Shown here one piece after another: positions 61,575-64,000 of a stretch of DNA of 64,000 bases. The notes under the pieces are model-generated. The model saw nothing but the letters and a program-made list of their open reading frames with translations. It did no database searches and was not told the origin of the DNA. The stretch lies in NCBI RefSeq assembly GCF_001645385.1, contig NZ_LVHI01000032.1, positions 124,001 to 188,000 of the forward strand, written 5' to 3'. This DNA comes from Rhodococcoides kyotonense. Its GTDB lineage: Bacteria; Actinomycetota; Actinomycetes; Mycobacteriales; Mycobacteriaceae. Each line of letters opens with the position of its first letter. Positions within the stretch are counted from its first letter, which is position 1. A program made the translations under genes and the position numbers.

Positions 61575-62093
61575 TCAGCCGTTCCCCTTCGGCTTGCGCA
61601 GCGCGAACACCAGCGCGCCGACGAACACCAGCCCGCCGACGACCAGGAACGGCCACAGCGGAATGCTGCTGCCGCCGTCCTCGGAATCGGCCTCGGCCGA
61701 CGCGTCGGCCGGAGCGCCAGGAGTGCCCGATCCTTCCGTGGTCAGCGTGAACGTGCGGGTTCCGCTGATCGGATGGCCGTCGGCGGACGTGACCCGGTAC
61801 GCCAGCGTGTAGTCGCCGACGGGACCGAGTTCGCCGACGTCGACGACGATGCTCTGCCCTTCGATGCGCGGGTCGCCCTTGGACCACAGGTTGCCGTCGG
61901 GGCCGACGACGTTGAGTGTCGCGAACTGCGACTGCGGGACCTCGTTGAAGCTGATCGACATCTGCGCGGGACCCTCGGCGATGGACGAACCGTCCTCGGG
62001 TGTCGAACCGGTGACGATCGAATGCGCGGATGCTGCCGGCGCTCCGAGGATCAGTGCCGCCAGCGCGAGCAGCGTGACTGTCAGCGACCTCAT
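61575..62093 (-). CDS. copC: CopC copper-binding protein
   Basis: The 172-aa protein has a signal peptide ending APAASA, so the mature chain starts with His (HSIVTGSTPEDGSSI), the first copper ligand of CopC proteins. The typical VVGPDGNLWSKGDPR and DYTLAYRVTSADGHPISGTRTF follow. A C-terminal helix (SIPLWPFLVVGGLVFVGALVFAL) anchors it outside the membrane. It overlaps the YcnI gene by ATGA. Confidence 0.9.
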   Translation of the reverse strand: MRSLTVTLLALAALILGAPAASAHSIVTGSTPEDGSSIAEGPAQMSISFNEVPQSQFATLNVVGPDGNLWSKGDPRIEGQSIVVDVGELGPVGDYTLAYRVTSADGHPISGTRTFTLTTEGSGTPGAPADASAEADSEDGGSSIPLWPFLVVGGLVFVGALVFALRKPKGNG

Positions 62094-62755
62094 GACCGGC
62101 GGCCCCTGATGGCTGCGCCGAGGCCGAGTGCGGCACCGAGCGCGCCGAGGACGAGCGCGACGCCTGCGATCCAGCGGGCGGTGTTGTCCGAGGAGGACGT
62201 CGACGACGCTTCGGTACTTGTCTCCGACGTGGTGGCGGCACCGTGACCGCCGTGCTCGGAGCCGCTCGCGGCGGCCAGGGAGAGCATCGGCGCCGGGTGC
62301 TCGGGTTCCTCGCTGCCGGTCGTCTCCTCCGTCCACTCGACGACCTGGCCGTCGTCGTAGGTCTGGACGGCGGGGAACGACACGGTGTCTTCCTCGGGCA
62401 GCGGGCCTGCGGACAGCAGGAACTGCTGGAACTGGCCTGGGCCGACCTCGGATCCCGGCTGCGCCGTCCACGTGACGGCAGTGGCGAGGCCGTCGCCGTT
62501 CTTGTCGACGGTGGCCGTCCACCCCGGAATCGGCTGTGTGCGAGCCGAATTCAGATCCGGAAGTTCGACGCGCAATGACGTGGTCGCGGCCGTGTCCGAT
62601 TCGGTCGGAACGCGGAAGGTGAGGACGGTGTAGCCGCCCTGCTCGGCGCCGGGAGCCACGACCGACACGTGGGCCGACGCAGCGCCCGCGCCGACGACGA
62701 GGGCGACCGATGTGGCGCCCGCGACGATCGAGGCACGACGAATGAAGCTGTTCAT
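62090..62755 (-). CDS. YcnI-like (DUF1775) copper-binding protein
   Basis: The 221-aa protein has a signal peptide ending GAASA, giving a mature N-terminal His (HVSVVAPGAEQGGYTVLTFRVP). This is the mono-histidine brace arrangement of DUF1775 copper proteins, with a Trp in WTATVDKNGDG. A His/Ser/Thr-rich linker (HGGHGAATTSETSTEASSTSSS) and a C-terminal membrane helix follow. The first gene of the copper group, presumably a periplasmic Cu chaperone. Confidence 0.88.
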   Translation of the reverse strand: MNSFIRRASIVAGATSVALVVGAGAASAHVSVVAPGAEQGGYTVLTFRVPTESDTAATTSLRVELPDLNSARTQPIPGWTATVDKNGDGLATAVTWTAQPGSEVGPGQFQQFLLSAGPLPEEDTVSFPAVQTYDDGQVVEWTEETTGSEEPEHPAPMLSLAAASGSEHGGHGAATTSETSTEASSTSSSDNTARWIAGVALVLGALGAALGLGAAIRGRRS

Positions 62756-62775
62756 GATGAATCCTTCTCGATGAC

Positions 62776-62805
62776 GTAAGTGAAGTGAAGTGGAGGTTCA
62801 CTTAC
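62776..62805. promoter_or_regulatory. Inverted repeat upstream of the ycnI-copC-copD group
   Basis: Perfect 9-bp arms GTAAGTGAA (62776-62784) and TTCACTTAC (62797-62805) flank a 12-bp spacer that repeats GTGAAGTGGA. It overlaps the stop of the upstream gene and lies 21 bp before the YcnI start, so it could be an operator or attenuator. Confidence 0.45.
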
Positions 62806-63326
62806 TTCGGCGGACCACGCCTCGAGATGGTCGTCGTGAACGGACGCTGCGGAACGTGCAGATACGCCGCAGCCCCGACCCGGCCGGGTGCGGACGTGTC
62901 GGGAAGGGGGAGTGGGGGATCGAGGACTGCACGGACGATCGACGTGACGGGTCCGTAGAGACGCTCGGCGGCATGGACGAGCGCTCCGCCGACGACGGCT
63001 GCGACGAGGTGGAACGCGAGCATCGGCGGTCTCGGCAACAGCGAGTGCGCGTGCGCCGTCTCGTGAACGTTGCCGACCGTCAGCGCGACGTGCGCCGCGA
63101 GCTGGCCGAGTGCGAGCCCACCGAGTAGCAGTGCGGCGTGGGTTCGGCCGTGCCTCGGACTCGGTACGGCGACGAGCGTCCCGACGCCGATGCCGACGAT
63201 CACCAGGAACACGAACGACGACCCGGCAGGAAAGCCGCCGCCTGCGAGCCCGTGCGCCGCGACGGCGGTGGTCACGACGAGTGCGCCGACGGCTCCGCCA
63301 CGGAGGGAGGAGGCCGTCGACGTCAT
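62802..63326 (-). CDS. Conserved hydrophobic membrane protein
   Basis: The 174-aa protein has about four helices (GALVVTTAVAAHGLAGG, SSFVFLVIVGIGVGTLVAV, AALLLGGLALGQLAAHVALTV, MLAFHLVAAVVGGALVHAAERL). Several membrane-embedded or loop histidines (AAHGL, AAHVAL, HETAHAHS, FHL, VHAAE) could bind metal. It lies directly upstream of the copper genes on the same strand, so a copper-linked role is possible. I do not recognise a named family. Confidence 0.65.
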   Translation of the reverse strand: MTSTASSLRGGAVGALVVTTAVAAHGLAGGGFPAGSSFVFLVIVGIGVGTLVAVPSPRHGRTHAALLLGGLALGQLAAHVALTVGNVHETAHAHSLLPRPPMLAFHLVAAVVGGALVHAAERLYGPVTSIVRAVLDPPLPLPDTSAPGRVGAAAYLHVPQRPFTTTISRRGPPK

Positions 63327-63333
63327 GACGGGA

Positions 63334-63987
63334 CTAGCGAACGCCGAGACGCGCGAGCAGGTCGGCTTCGATGCCGTCGAGCTCGGCGGAGATAGCGTGG
63401 TGTGCAGCCTTGCGACGCGGAGCAGGCATCTGCTCGGACGTGCGGACCGCGGTGCCGAGGTCGCTCAGGCGCTGGCTGATGGCGTCGGCGAACTTGCGCG
63501 TCTCCGCGTCGCCGGAGTGCGACGCGGTGACCTGGGCGAGCGATTTCTCGGCGCCGGCGATGCGTGCGCTGAGCTTCGCGCCGTAGCCGGTGAATTCGCC
63601 GAGCTCGGACGGGCTGACACCGAGTTTGGTGGCCTTGCGATCGTCCAGACGGCCGCGAACGACCGACGCCACGCGATAGGCGATGGGCGTCAGAACCGGG
63701 ACGAGGACGCGTGCGATACCGATGTACTTGCGTACCTGGGCTGCATTGAACGAGCCCTGCGCCGCCGCCTTCTGCTGCGCCTTCAGCGTCGCGACCTGCG
63801 CCTTTTCGACGTTCTTCTGCGACTTGGCCTCGACGGCGTTCAGCTTGCGCTGCGCCTTCGCGATGGACTTCAGCTGCTTGCGTTCGTTCTTCGCGCCGAG
63901 CTTCGCTTCCAAGGCGGCCTTGTGTTTGAGCGCCTTCGCCTCGGCCCTGCGGGTGGCACGACCCTTGCGCTTACCGAACAAACCCAT
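63334..63987 (-). CDS. Basic coiled-coil protein, DUF6474-like
   Basis: The 217-aa protein begins MGLFGKRKGRATRRAEAKALKHKAALEAKLGAKNE, a highly basic Ala/Lys-rich coiled coil of about 75 residues. A helical domain with VRKYIGIARVLVPVLTPIAYRVASVVRGRLDD and a C-terminal helical part follow. It resembles the actinobacterial DUF6474 family of unknown function. It begins 13 bp from the right edge and ends 8 bp before the hydrophobic protein's start, so it may be first in that operon. Confidence 0.7.
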   Translation of the reverse strand: MGLFGKRKGRATRRAEAKALKHKAALEAKLGAKNERKQLKSIAKAQRKLNAVEAKSQKNVEKAQVATLKAQQKAAAQGSFNAAQVRKYIGIARVLVPVLTPIAYRVASVVRGRLDDRKATKLGVSPSELGEFTGYGAKLSARIAGAEKSLAQVTASHSGDAETRKFADAISQRLSDLGTAVRTSEQMPAPRRKAAHHAISAELDGIEADLLARLGVR

Positions 63988-64000
63988 CGACGAGGCCCCT

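Overview
The window is high-GC DNA with dense genes, many ATGA/GTGA overlaps, frequent GTG starts and leaderless-type promoters. Its gene content (secreted cutinase-like protein, GabD2 of the mycobacterial Rv1731 type, CrtU-like carotenoid enzyme, DUF5313 and DUF6474-type proteins, many acyl-CoA enzymes) points to a mycolate actinomycete, most likely Rhodococcus or a close relative. It reads as chromosome. I saw no rRNA, tRNA, phage, transposase or CRISPR array.

Region 1 (about 0-24 kb) is a catabolic island. A ring-hydroxylating Rieske oxygenase (4084-5382) has its ferredoxin reductase and 7Fe ferredoxin at 13573-14896. A LigB/MhpB-type extradiol dioxygenase and two C-C bond hydrolases supply meta-cleavage. 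Hydratase, aldolase and acylating acetaldehyde dehydrogenase (20938-23754) finish the lower pathway to pyruvate and acetyl-CoA. A CoA arm is also present: AMP-forming ligase, fused class III CoA-transferase, enoyl-CoA hydratase and a two-subunit MaoC-like hydratase. Uptake is by a NitT/TauT-type ABC transporter with two paralogous binding lipoproteins, and an IclR protein is the likely regulator. An M20-family protein lacking the canonical metal ligands sits between the oxygenase and the dioxygenase. The substrate is probably an aromatic or heteroaromatic acid but cannot be named from sequence.

Region 2 (23.7-34.8 kb) holds small regulator/enzyme modules and housekeeping-type genes: ArsR-VOC, AraC-VOC, the cutinase-like protein, a CsoR-type operator in front of a small membrane peptide and a CopA copper ATPase, an S4 protein, a methyltransferase / CrtU-like / Rieske carotenoid group, and a DJ-1 plus MarR pair with its own operator.

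Region 3 (34.8-44.7 kb) is a second catabolic cluster: MFS importer, PucR-type regulator, Zn alcohol dehydrogenase, thiolase, acyl-CoA ligase, a two-domain PCC (DUF296) protein, SDR and GlcD-type flavin oxidase. A TTTCCTCTTTTTGTCG motif lies in both divergent promoter regions. Two copies of a 40-bp palindrome mark the two ends of this cluster, and each supplies the stop codon of the gene it terminates.

Region 4 (44.7-54.2 kb) starts with a retron-like reverse transcriptase preceded by about 190 nt of structured non-coding sequence. It continues with a Cys-rich mini-protein, a TetR/hydrolase pair with two operators, DUF1275, RraA, membrane proteins, a TipA-like MerR regulator, a secreted lipase and gabD2. 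An array of short degenerate repeats follows.

Region 5 (54.2-64 kb) contains a MarR-controlled 14-TM drug exporter, an iron-type ABC importer (ATPase, fused permease, binding lipoprotein), copper genes (CopD, CopC, YcnI) and a coiled-coil basic protein at the right edge.
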